This document shows positions 23,562 through 33,138 of a stretch of 64,000 nt of DNA, in pieces. The position numbers were made by a program, and so were the translations under genes. Within the stretch, counting starts at the first letter, position 1, and each line of letters opens with the position of its first letter. The notes below the pieces were generated by a model that did not search any database, had not been told where the DNA came from, and saw nothing but the letters and a program-made list of their open reading frames with translations. The DNA lies in contig OZ026597.1 in assembly GCA_964020085.1 (NCBI GenBank), forward strand, positions 20,742,521-20,806,520, given 5' to 3'. This DNA is from Micromussa lordhowensis (lineage: Eukaryota; Cnidaria; Anthozoa; Scleractinia; Lobophylliidae).

Positions 23562-23709
23562 GTTATTTGCCGGCTGGGAGGTCCGTATAGTGAAAAACTG
23601 TGACCGAGGTCTTGAAAATGCTGCCCGAGGCCGCAGGCCGAGGGCAGCATTTTCAAGCCCGAGGTCACAGTTTTTCATTATACGAACCGACCCTAAGCCG
23701 GCAAATAAC
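23562..23709. repeat. Fold-back palindrome
   Basis: gttatttgccggct...gtgaaaaactgtgaccgaggt is mirrored by gaggtcacagtttttcatta...agccggcaaataac, with a centre ccgaggccgcaggccgagg. Arms are about 70 bp and imperfect. Confidence 0.85.
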
Positions 23710-24991
23710 TTATTTATTTTTTTCCTGCGCTAATTTGGCTTACAATTGGGTTTACACAACTTTGTTATTGAATTGGTTTACGTGCCGTCTACAAACCATC
23801 GTAAAAAATCTAACGAACGAACGAGCGAGTAAACTCAGACACTACCCAAAGAAAGATGTATTAACAGATTTATTTTGAATTGCTTTTATGTTAGTTGCAT
23901 CTAATTCACCAGTTAAGTGTTTTTCCGATGGTGAAATTTCGCGCAGTTTGACTGAAGTTGCACTACAAGCACAATCTCTATCAGTCGTTGCGAATCACCC
24001 GAAATCAGACCTTTTTACCGTAAATCGAGTAGCAGAAAGCGAGGAAATTCGTTAAGTATATTCTACAGAATTTCTCTTAAATACTGACAGCAACTATCAG
24101 AGAGGCTTAACTCGACTGCATTTGACTTCTGTTAGCTTAAAATTGTGCGGTGAAAAACACACGCGCCATTACAACGCCGAGCTACAACCAAGCACACAAA
24201 CTCTCAGAGCTACAAAATACTCAATTAAATCTATTTACAGTGACCTTCCTTGCTATTTAAAAGTGCCCAGAGGTAAACTTCCGTTGATTAATCGTCCATG
24301 GAAGTGTAAAAAGGGAAAAGATCGACGATTACCGCTAGTTCATTCACCAAACCTAGCTGAACATGACATTTTCACCCGCGCTGTTTCCCGCCGTTACCGT
24401 GACCGTGGTCAGAGATAGGAAAATCCGGACCGCGCTAAGAACCAATCAGATTGCAGGATTCGTTACCGTGCCCTCTTGGAAAAAAATAAAAGACTTTTCG
24501 ACCATTGATTGTGTCACGCACCGCCACAACTCCGAAATTCACAATGCGCTGGTTTCCGAACCAAGCACGCTATTGAGTTGAAAAGCTGCAAACAGATATA
24601 AATTTAGATCCCCTTATGCCTGATGAGGATAAAAACTTTCGTGGCTCTTTAGTTTTGGATTTTGGAATTTGATGACGTCACGTGAAAACGATATCTACTC
24701 GTAGCAAAACATAAACGTCTGCAGACGGACTAATTATCTGGTCAAGGAAAACGTCTCTGCTTTTGCTGGGAAGGTAGCTGGTGAGTAAATTTTATACATT
24801 TACGACGGGAAAAGACACTAATTACAGAGAAGTCAATACAGTGTCGAGTAAAAGACAGCATACAATGTAGTTTTCGGAGATTGGGGACCGGCAGCTACTT
24901 TGTTCATTTGTCGTAGGCACTTTCAAAAGAGAACTGAAATAAAATATGAACTAAATAACTAAAATATGAAAACTAAATATAAGGTAAAAAG

Positions 24992-25267
24992 TTAAAGTCT
25001 GCATATGAGCCAAGTGGCTCATCAGTTTCCGTGGCATGAAGCGACTAGGAATATTTCTCCTCCCCCCTGGATGGGATGCCAGTCCATCGCATGGTTACCC
25101 CCAGCATTAAATTCGCCTGTACCCATTTATACACCTGGGTGGAGAGAGGCACCGTGAGAGTAAAGTGTCTTGCCTAAGAACACAACACAATTTCCCCGGC
25201 CAGGGCTCGAACCCGGAGCGCTCGCTCCCGTGTCCAGCGCACTAACCATGAGGCCACCGCACCTCCC
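24992..25267 (-). repeat. tRNA-derived SINE, minus orientation
   Basis: The reverse complement of this block matches the SINE at 18449-18740 throughout, including the B box (seen here as gggctcgaaccc) and the catcccatccag body word. Two inverted copies lie 6.5 kb apart. Confidence 0.85.
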
Positions 25268-26515
25268 AGAACTAAATATGGTATTCAGTTTATCAGTCTG
25301 CATGGAAAAGGTATTTTCCACTAGCTCTTGCTTTACATGTATTTTTTTGTGAAGTATTCAGTTTAAGTTTTATTGCTGCGCAGCGAGCGTAGCGAGCGAG
25401 CAGCAACATAAACAGGAATTAAAAAGGATATATAGAAGGGGATACGAATTCTCGAATTCATCACTTTTTACCAGAATGCATTGCATTTAACCAGAATGCA
25501 CTGCGTCACTTTTTTACCAGAGTGCATGGCGCCACGAACAACACGAGGATGTCACGCCATCGGGCCGTCGTCTTAATTCGCGTAGATTCCAGTGAGAAAG
25601 ATTAGTGGTTTGTCTTGCTCTGATTTTCCTGTGAAACGATGTGAAGGTGATGGTGCTTGACTTTCACAACTCTTGCTTTTGTCCTTAATGCAGCAAGTGA
25701 AAGTTTGTAAATCTGGCATGATTAAATTGAGACATCTTAATTTTAACATAGTATGTCATTTCATTTGGTCGAATTCGTAAAAGAAGGGAAATCGTCGTTA
25801 CTAAAGCTTGCAGAATAATTAAAAAACGAAAACCGTACAACACGCTAGTTTCATATATGCTGCGATCTATTCATCCAAACATGAATTTAAGCTAAAGCGT
25901 TAGCATTTTCACACATCGAGATGGACACGTCCTCAGCACAGTCTGTCAACATTCTAGAGACATTTAATGCGTACTAGTACGGAATTTATAAGCTAGATTT
26001 CTGCTCCTACAATTTCCACATCCATCGATTTTCGCAAAGTGGAGGTTGATGTATATCGTTTTTTGTCCAAACATAGTTCAGATCACTATGTGCTTTTTTG
26101 TCACGATCCCTTTTCACACCTCGCCATCGATGTGTCATCATACATGAAGTTGATGCATACAAGGACAGATTTTAAGTTACAGAGCACAATTTGACACTAC
26201 TTTGAGAAATAAAGGTTACTGTAAGTCTTGGAACGCGCAGATAGATAAATCACTGCGTAAAATATGTCACTATCAACAGAATGTGCCGCAGCATTACTAT
26301 CTTTTAGATACCCTAGTTTTTACAACAATTTTTACATAGACCCATCGCAATTGACGGAGATAAGAATATCATGTCGTGTTTAGACTTGAGCGTTTTACAG
26401 AGGAACAAGAGGGAATCGATGAGCTTATCAGTCTGCATGGAAAATATTCTTTCTCCACTCTTATTCTAAATTATTCGTGAGGTATTTCTCATTCGAAAAT
26501 GACGGGCTTTATTTA

Positions 26516-26570
26516 AGAAATAGAAAACATGCGCCGTGTTTCTATCGAGTTATAGAAACACAAGTGAAAG

Positions 26571-26601
<31 letters not shown>

Positions 26602-26705
26602 GAGCCCCCGGCGAGTGTTTCCACAGCTTTTTCGAGTTCTCCCAAACTTTCACTCGTGTTTCTATAACTCGATAGGAACACGAAGAACATGTTTTCTATT
26701 TCTTT
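26516..26705. repeat. Fold-back palindrome
   Basis: Arms of about 85 bp: aagaaatagaaaacatg...tctatcgagttatagaaaca on the left and tgtttctataactcgatagg...catgttttctatttctt on the right. Internal pairs include gaaagtttgggagaac with gttctcccaaactttc. Confidence 0.85.
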
Positions 26706-27058
26706 TAGAAAATACCGCGACGAAGAAAAAGACAAACAAGTTGTTTACTTTGATCACCAAAATGTAAATTCTCTTTGTTCGCGCCACCATTACGTCAACA
26801 GCTCGTTCTAGTTCTGTTTCTATCGAGTTTTAGTAGAATTCTACTACTGATTGGCTGAGCTATTCGTATATTATCAGCCATTAGAGTGCAGCGGCCGGAG
26901 CTTGTCTACAAAATGGCGACGTTGTTTTCATGTAAACAAAGTTTTAGAGGAACACTTCGATTCAAATGGATAAAAAAAATTCCTGAGAAGACTAAAAGAA
27001 AAAACATTGATGGATTGTTGACTTTAAAAATCTTGAAATTATTGAAAGCAAAATGACG

Positions 27059-27064
27059 CGCGCG
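27059..27064. repeat. Left 6-bp target-site duplication of the Polinton (CGCGCG)
   Basis: CGCGCG directly precedes the AG end of the left terminal repeat and recurs at 44831-44836. Six-bp duplications are usual for Polintons. Because the word is its own reverse complement, it also extends the apparent inverted repeat, so the border could be placed differently. Confidence 0.7.
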
Positions 27065-27236
27065 AGTAGTTATATAGTTGGCGGTTCCAGACCACTTTTC
27101 CAAATCCATATCAAACACAAAATCCAGCGCACTTTTCCAAATCCATATCAAACACAAAATCCAAAACCAAGGTCAAACACGGAAATCAAATCCATAATTC
27201 AGTCAACTTATTCAGTCGGCTGAATCAAACACGGAA
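27065..27236 (+). repeat. Left terminal inverted repeat of the Polinton
   Basis: Matches the reverse complement of 44706-44830. It contains a tandem 35-36 bp unit (cacttttccaaatccatatc onward) present twice, and an additional block of about 47 bp that is absent from the right copy, so the left arm is longer (172 versus about 125 bp). Confidence 0.9.
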
Positions 27237-27394
27237 AACACAAAATCCTAGGTGCTATGCAAATATCTACCAATGCAGGTGATAAATTATGTATAACACC
27301 CACAGCTGCCATGCAAATATCAACCAATCAATTTCTCACAACTGTTGCTGCTTTTTTACTCCTGCAGGAGAAAAAAATTCACTCTCTTTTCATC

Positions 27395-28006
27395 ATGAAC
27401 AAAGAAAGGTTCGCACAATTTAGATCAGATTTTGACAAATTCATTAAACTGATGAAGGAAGGAAATGAAGTTGATTTCATTTTGGAAGATTTGGTTGAAG
27501 TTTATCCAGAATTGAAATTCGAATATGAACTGCCTGATTTGGTGAAAGCTCCTGTCACAATCAAAGAAGAATCAGTGCAGAAAGACAATCCGAAACTTAA
27601 AAACATCGAGGACATCACAAAAAAATTGATGGCAAGTGTTGTGGATCAGAAACCTTGGAGAGATTACACCACAATTCAAATCAACATGGAGAATGAAGAG
27701 GCATGTCTTCACACATTGAGAAAACTTCATGAAGCAGAAGATGATGCAAGAAAAAGAATTATTTATTTCTCCTGCCTCAAGGGACAAGTGCTTCAAAGGT
27801 TAAAGGAAATCAGTGGAAAGAAGATGAATCAATTGCTTAGAATCACAAATTATTCACAAGGGCATGTTTATTTGTTGATCAAGCTTCACAAGCTGGCATT
27901 GGAATTTAATAAATTGATGTATTCCAATTTAACGCTTGGATACTTCAAAGCAAACTTTCGACAAATTGAAACTATCTGCAAAAGCAATGAATTTTTTTTT
28001 AAATGA
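27395..28006 (+). CDS. Polinton protein of unknown function
   Basis: 203 residues from ATG 27395 (MNKERFAQFRSDFDKFI); an in-frame upstream ATG at 27257 exists, but the added 46 residues look non-coding. The protein is lysine/glutamate-rich and predicted mostly helical, with no signal peptide, membrane segment or zinc motif. The C-terminal part (ITNYSQGHVYLLIKLHKLAL, then a helix with NLTLGYFKANF) looks like a compact helical domain. It is the first gene after the left terminal repeat, followed after 53 bp by the VLTF3-like gene on the same strand, which suggests an early or regulatory role. That is inference; I do not recognise the family. Confidence 0.7.
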   Translation: MNKERFAQFRSDFDKFIKLMKEGNEVDFILEDLVEVYPELKFEYELPDLVKAPVTIKEESVQKDNPKLKNIEDITKKLMASVVDQKPWRDYTTIQINMENEEACLHTLRKLHEAEDDARKRIIYFSCLKGQVLQRLKEISGKKMNQLLRITNYSQGHVYLLIKLHKLALEFNKLMYSNLTLGYFKANFRQIETICKSNEFFFK

Positions 28007-28059
28007 TTGATGTATGATTTATTTGTGATATAAAATTTTATCTTTTATTATAACATAGA

Positions 28060-28620
28060 ATGTCTTGTGATTGTAAAATTCATGATGAATTGAAGAGCAT
28101 GGAAGAGTGCACATGTCCCTTTTGTGATCAACTATTAGTAGAAGTTAACAAAGCGGATGAGTTATGTTGTGGTGAACAGGAGTTAGAGATCATTGATGGT
28201 ATGAATACTTGTATAAATTGTGGTTCAGTTCATGGTTATTGTTATACCACAGAGTATTTTAACTTTTATGACAAAATGCATCTGATGCGAAAAAAATCAA
28301 TATATCATCGGAAATACCATATTGAGAATGTGTTGGATAGTATATCCAGTAAGAATAATATTCTATTAACTCACTACCAAAGAAAGTGTATCCACAAAGT
28401 ATTCATTAAGATTGATGGTGTTCTTCATGAGGTTGAAAATGGACGCAAACGGATGATAAGTATTAAATATATTATCACACAATTATTCAAGATGTTTGGG
28501 CTTCCTTACAAAGATATCAGTGTGACGAAATCGAAGAGGACATTAAAATCTTATGAACAATATTGGGAAAAGATTCAATTATTAATAGGCGATAGAATTC
28601 AGTCGATAGTTAACGTATGA
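28060..28620 (+). CDS. VLTF3-like (poxvirus A2-type) late transcription factor
   Basis: 186 residues. An N-terminal Cys-rich region has CPFC (19-22), CC (36-37) and CINCG (51-55), a zinc ribbon. A central YHRKYHIENVLD motif and a C-terminal helical part (FGLPYKDI...YEQYWEKI) follow. This layout matches the viral late transcription factor 3 family found in nucleocytoplasmic large DNA viruses and some Polintons, which directs late, structural-gene transcription. Preceded by an AT-rich ttattataacata box. Its 3' end overlaps the convergent minus-strand gene by 11 bp. The family call rests on motifs alone; a generic TFIIB-type zinc-ribbon protein is the alternative. Confidence 0.65.
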   Translation: MSCDCKIHDELKSMEECTCPFCDQLLVEVNKADELCCGEQELEIIDGMNTCINCGSVHGYCYTTEYFNFYDKMHLMRKKSIYHRKYHIENVLDSISSKNNILLTHYQRKCIHKVFIKIDGVLHEVENGRKRMISIKYIITQLFKMFGLPYKDISVTKSKRTLKSYEQYWEKIQLLIGDRIQSIVNV

Positions 28621-29104
28621 ATTTTTCATCGTATTTTATCAAATACTTGTCAACAATTGGACTGTTGTCTGTAACGTAATCATCAATGTTTTTCATTGTG
28701 TTGTAAATATGAGATGAATTGAAATTTCCACTTCTCATCATGTCTTTTATTTCATTCAGCAAATGTTGATAGCTTTGGTGGGCATATGTACAATTTTGGA
28801 TCTTAAGATCAAGGTCTTTATGCTTCATCCAACCCTGAATCAAAAGTGCTGCGGTACTGATTGCGATCAAACTAATGCCGCCAGTTGCTAGACTGCTAGC
28901 GAAACCTCCAGATGCAAATATGATAGACAGTGAGTTACCTAATAGTTTCCATTTTTTGAGGTGTTTCGATGCTTGTTTGTACGCCCAACACTTTTCATGA
29001 TATGTACGGTAGTAAGATTTTAATTCTTCAATCTGTTCTTCCGTTAGTTCATCTGAAATATGATTCCAGTTGAATATACTCTTTCGTGGCTCTTTCATAT
29101 ACAT
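28610..29104 (-). CDS. Two-transmembrane protein, unknown (SLATT-like topology)
   Basis: 164 residues from the ATG at 29104 (MYMKEPRKSIFNWNHI), chosen because the upstream extension to 29173 overlaps the previous gene. A helical stretch (EEQIEELKSYYRTYHEKCW) precedes two hydrophobic segments in tandem (LGNSLSIIFASGGFASSLA and GGISLIAISTAALLIQGW). A helical tail with YAHQSYQHLLNEIKDMM follows. The order helix, two membrane helices, helical tail resembles SLATT-domain membrane proteins, but no signature residue proves it. It lies in the minus-strand block with the fibre and ATPase genes, so a virion or host-membrane role is possible. Confidence 0.6.
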   Translation of the reverse strand: MYMKEPRKSIFNWNHISDELTEEQIEELKSYYRTYHEKCWAYKQASKHLKKWKLLGNSLSIIFASGGFASSLATGGISLIAISTAALLIQGWMKHKDLDLKIQNCTYAHQSYQHLLNEIKDMMRSGNFNSSHIYNTMKNIDDYVTDNSPIVDKYLIKYDEKFIR

Positions 29105-29118
29105 TGTTTGTATATTTT

Positions 29119-29550
29119 TTATATTTTGATTTTTTTGTGTACGCAATATATTAATCCGGAAATCTGGCCGCATAATGGAGATCTTTTAATAAATTTTGGT
29201 GTTCTGTTTTTGTGAATGACATAAGTATATCCTCGGTCTAATTGATGATGTGCATAGAATCTACCGAAAGCATCATGTAGAATGCTGTGTGAGTGTAATA
29301 TATCAGACTGATTGAATATTCTTTCGAGGAACTGTGTGAGACATCCATTTCCAGGGCCAATCAGACCGATTTCGTTGTTATTTAGTTCGAGGATATCATC
29401 TATTGATATGAGTATATCGAAATTATTGAGGTAAAGATATTGATACACTAAAGCTGACTTTAGTATAACATCATTCACCTTTTCGTATTTTGGTTTGGTT
29501 ATTTCAAATAAGCAGTTGACGTATTTGATTGTTTCACTTATCATAAACAT
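29119..29550 (-). CDS. Unknown Polinton protein with GPGNG loop and His-Asp pair
   Basis: 143 residues, preceded by an AT-rich aaaatataacata box. Segment 60-95 contains IGPGNG, then ILHSHSILHDAFGRF, and a C-terminal GYTYVIH. A glycine-rich GPGN loop followed about 24 residues later by His-Asp recalls the calcium loop and catalytic pair of the compact viral phospholipase A2 fold. The same element encodes a canonical PLA2 domain at 38,394-39,013 with YTGPGN and QHDVDY. The resemblance is limited to these motifs, and the conserved cysteines of secreted PLA2 are absent. Function therefore remains open. Confidence 0.55.
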   Translation of the reverse strand: MFMISETIKYVNCLFEITKPKYEKVNDVILKSALVYQYLYLNNFDILISIDDILELNNNEIGLIGPGNGCLTQFLERIFNQSDILHSHSILHDAFGRFYAHHQLDRGYTYVIHKNRTPKFIKRSPLCGQISGLIYCVHKKIKI

Positions 29551-29580
29551 ATGTTATATTTTAATCTAATTTAGGGGATA

Positions 29581-31521
29581 TCAATATCTTATGAAAAATG
29601 TGCTGAATCCAGATCCTAATAATTTTGAATTTAATCCAAAAATTTTCAAATAGATTTTCTGAGAAATTGATGGATCTTTTTTCTCAATTTTGATGACTGC
29701 GTTGATTGTCAAAGGTGTCCAATTTGTTTCTTTTTTGAGATTTAAACTGAAAAGTTCTTTATTTGATTGTTCTGAATTGTATATTTTGAATACACCATCA
29801 CGAGAAACAGATGGTAGATTGAAAGGTAATATGTAAAAATCAGTATATGTTATTTTGTAATAACCATCGAGTGACAGTATCAATTTGTGTGATTCATTAT
29901 TGTTTGAAACAGTTGAAAATGGATACTTATTAATATTAGTTGGAAATTTGACAGTATCAGTTTCATCATGATTCAAATCAGTTGTGAAATAGAAATAACT
30001 TCTATGTGTCACAACATGTAGTATTTGCGCATCCACTTGTAATTTGTTGACTGCATCATCATCTCTTACACCAATACCAAGTCCTGTTATCTTTTTGCCT
30101 TTCATATCGATTGGAACCTCATATTCAATGGAATCGTTGTCATAATAGTATAATCGATCCCATAAACCAACAGAGACATTATTGACATTGCCTTTAACAC
30201 CGTAAACAACAACATAAATGGTAGTTTGAAGATCAGTTTTACTTTTCAGCTTAATATCAATATCCAAATCATTGAAACCAGAAGCTAAACCATTGTAGCT
30301 AAAATGGATTATGCTTCTTGTCTTAGTACCATCTATATTTGATTTGGTGGTTATTCCTGATAGAGTACCGCTAGTACCCTCAATTTGATCAATAGTAATT
30401 CCATCTTCCACATACATTTCAAATACCATCGTATAGTTGCCAGCATCTAAATAGATTAAATCAATTGATAGTCTGGTACTATAATAACCAATGCTTGAAT
30501 CATAATCAATCTTAAATTCATAAGTCTTTTTGTTAACCAAATGAAAATCTTTATTCTTAACACCAATTTTGTGAATGTCATCATCATCTTCTTTGAACAG
30601 GTCATCATCCATCACCATTTTGAAGACATTTTCTTGGTCGACAAAATCAATGGAACTTGTTTCAGATTCTTTTATTTTCTTGTCGATTATACCATCTATG
30701 ATTGCATTACTATTGTTAATAGTAGTATTGACGAAATTAACGGAAGCTGCATGACTATTATCTGATGGTTTTGGATCTTTGAGATTGATGATACTATGAT
30801 TAGTCATATTAAGATCACCAGTCATTGCCTCACTACCATCTTTTGGAAGCAGATCAGCTTCAGTATTGGTGATGGTGTGAACTAGATAGTCCCTTGTGCT
30901 CTTTAACAATTCAAAATTTATTGCTTTGTATTTTATTTTATCATAATTCGGATTTGCTCCATCATCTTCAACAACAGTCTTCAGATCATCAATATCATTA
31001 TTTCCCATATCCAGATTACCAGTCATAGCTTTACTTCCATCTAATTTCAAGACATCAGTAGCAGGCTTTGGTAATTTACTAATTTCAGCATCTGCAAAAG
31101 CTGTACTGACCAGACTGTTATCATCAAAAAGTCCATCATAGTAAGGTTCACAGTTTTTGATAGTATTTTGATTTAGATTAAAAAAATTACCATCTTTGTC
31201 CACTTTGAGAAATTTTTCATTCAGATATTCTTTGTTGACAACGCTTCCCAAATCTCTAACTCTAACCTCATAAGCATCATCAACTTTATGATCATTTAAA
31301 TTTTTCACAGAGAGAATATGATTGTTATCCATGTCTAAATCACTGGTCATGCTTCCACTACCGTCTCTTGGTAACAATGGTGTTGTATCTATATGGACTT
31401 TTGCTATTTCTGCATCTACATATGATTTACTAGCTTTATCATTAATAGCAATATCTTGTCGAATATTTTCAGTGTCGACATATTTTTTTATTAGTAGCAC
31501 TATCCAGATGGACAGGATCAC
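29581..31521 (-). pseudogene. Fibre-like attachment protein, C-terminal part (after a frameshift)
   Basis: 646-residue open frame that continues the 31,469-32,347 ORF in another frame. It contains repeated modules of the form DGS.AMTG.LDM.NN.I..LK (for example near residues 54, 166 and 230), seen in fibre-like proteins of Polintons. A beta-rich region follows, then a C-terminal domain of about 140 residues ending GSGFSTFFIRY that resembles the C1q/TNF-type jelly-roll head. The likely role is a trimeric virion fibre with a receptor-binding knob. The switch of frame occurs at a run of seven A on the minus strand (31483-31489), one base more than the in-frame state would need. This is either a real mutation or an assembly homopolymer error. 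Confidence 0.75.
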
Positions 31522-32347
31522 CTAAACCATCAATAAGATTACCATTGAGATTCAAATTCTCAAAATAGAGAATCTTATGATTATCTTGGACATCAGGAAC
31601 ATTAAAAAGGGCGTGATCAAAACCAGTCTTTTGTACTCCTTTAACACATCTGCTGAAAAAGAGAAACTTGAAATTTGAGTTGCTGGAGCCATAATAACGA
31701 AATTGGAGAGTGATGCCAACATCTATTTTAGAATTGTTGAAAATTATATACGCTTTAGCATAATTTGAAAACCAATCATGACTGAAATCAGATATTATTG
31801 GATCACCTTCAACATTATAAAATAAAAGACGATCACTGTCACCATCAGTAACGATATTGGAACCATTATAACCAAAAATTTCAAAAAGAATGGAATAAGT
31901 ACCTGGATTAATATTGTTTGTCAATTTCACATTAGAATAAGCAAAACCATCATGAACACCTTGTCGAGATATCTCTAATAAATCCAAATGATTTGTATGA
32001 TTGGTGATTGAAATGTTTGATTTAGTTAATTCTGCTTTATCACCATAATCTTTATAAAAAGTGAAACTTTGTTGTAAATGATAATTTGGAGATGAATGAA
32101 CTTTTACTTTAGAAATTTCTGAATCAACATAAGTTTTATCAGCTTTTTTAGAGTTTTCAGATTCAAAATAAGCTTTTGTTGTAGCGTCATTATCTCCAGT
32201 TGGTTCTCCAACATTAGTCAATCGTTTTCCATCAATATTATAATTACCATCATCTGTTAACTTGAACCCAACACCAGGAATACCACGCAACCCTTGTTGC
32301 GGACTCATTGTTGATGATGAAGATAATAATCCATTTGAATAACTCAT
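31469..32347 (-). pseudogene. Fibre-like attachment protein, N-terminal part
   Basis: 292 residues from the ATG at 32347 (MSYSNGLLSSSSTMSPQQ), preceded by the AT-rich ccaatatagtata box. A short collagen-like GLRGIPGVG is followed by one repeat module (NVGEPTGDNDATTKAYF) and a beta-rich region. The frame closes soon after a run of seven A at 31483-31489, where the downstream frame takes over. Together the two segments would cover about 900 residues, large for a Polinton gene. It starts 18 bp from the end of the ATPase gene on the same strand. Confidence 0.7.
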
Positions 32348-32364
32348 TATACTATATTGGTAGA

Positions 32365-33000
32365 TTAAATTTTTTCATTGAAATTCTTGGTTATAAATTT
32401 TCGCGGCTTATCAACGTATATGAAGCTAAATGGTTCTTCAGTTGCTTTCTCATATGATTCTTTTGGAATGCTATTTTCACGGCAAATTAGACTCCTCTCA
32501 TTAGCACTTGGGAAATCATAAATGGAGAAATGTGAACAGTTCAATCTTATGTCTTTTGGCGTCTTATAGTAGCTTTGACTCAGATAAATCACACTGCAAT
32601 TCTTATGTCTCCCTCTGATAAAATAGTCGACCAGTGGTTTTTGGTTTTTATCACAAACATAATCATCGAATATAACAATTTTTTGTGAGTCAGATTCAAG
32701 GTCTTCAACAGGAATAATTTCATCATTTCTTGCTTTAATAACATCATAACCGACTTCATCACTTATCGGCTGGAATTTCTCCATTAGATTCTGGTACTTG
32801 GACTGCTCTAAGTTTTTCGCATAGAGATAAACTTTATCAAAATACAGCATATTGTAGATCATATGCATTAGTGTATTTGTTTTACCTGAACCGCTTGGAC
32901 CACAAATCAACATCCGAAAACATTTATTAGGCATGAAATCATATAGTTGTTTGAAGTTTGAGACAGTATCGTCTTCAGCATCATAATTTGGTATTCTCAT
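32365..33000 (-). CDS. Packaging ATPase, FtsK-HerA/A32 family
   Basis: 211 residues, apparently intact. Walker A GPSGSGKT is at 34-41, Walker B IVIFDD at 108-113, and a downstream RGRH...VIYLSQSYY region contains the sensor Gln and a candidate arginine finger. This small single-domain ATPase powers genome packaging into capsids in Polintons, adintoviruses and NCLDV. The start at 33000 directly follows an AT-rich taccaatataatata box, and the gene is transcribed divergently from the plus-strand virion cluster. The divergent spacer holds a 12-bp repeat array. Confidence 0.9.
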   Translation of the reverse strand: MRIPNYDAEDDTVSNFKQLYDFMPNKCFRMLICGPSGSGKTNTLMHMIYNMLYFDKVYLYAKNLEQSKYQNLMEKFQPISDEVGYDVIKARNDEIIPVEDLESDSQKIVIFDDYVCDKNQKPLVDYFIRGRHKNCSVIYLSQSYYKTPKDIRLNCSHFSIYDFPSANERSLICRENSIPKESYEKATEEPFSFIYVDKPRKFITKNFNEKI

Positions 33001-33024
33001 TATATTATATTGGTATATTAATAT

Positions 33025-33071
33025 AACACCGTGTTCAACATGGTGTTCAACATGGTGTTCAACACGGTGTT
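33025..33071. promoter_or_regulatory. Array of four 12-bp near-palindromic repeats in the divergent spacer
   Basis: Units AACACCGTGTT (33025-33035), CAACATGGTGTT (33036-33047 and 33048-33059) and CAACACGGTGTT (33060-33071) are head-to-tail; the first and last cores are perfect 11-bp palindromes (AACACNGTGTT). The array sits between the divergent ATPase and the plus-strand gene at 33139. The structure fits an operator or iteron bound by a dimeric protein. Function is inferred. Confidence 0.6.
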
Positions 33072-33138
33072 AAACGTTGTTTTTTATATATGATTTGCAT
33101 GTTTTTTATTTTTATTTTTATGTAACATAATAGTATAA

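Larger units (their letters stand above)
22252..27064. other. Upstream of ALDH-B to the Polinton: no gene recognised
   Basis: The presumed ALDH-B promoter (upstream of 22251) lies here, but no clear TATA box or initiator could be singled out. The rest is built of repeats: a nested inverted-repeat element (22485-22985), hairpins (23562-23709, 26516-26705), a SINE (24992-25267), and coding-looking but unrecognised stretches near 24,120-24,420 that I do not accept as genes. Confidence 0.5.

Noticed and set aside
24122..24581. 98- and 72-residue open frames on the plus strand
   Set aside because: No family recognised, inside a repeat-dense region, no start or splice context supporting a gene.
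33001..33138. The 12-bp repeat array as a CRISPR-like array
   Set aside because: Units are contiguous with no spacers, only four copies, and the genome is eukaryotic.
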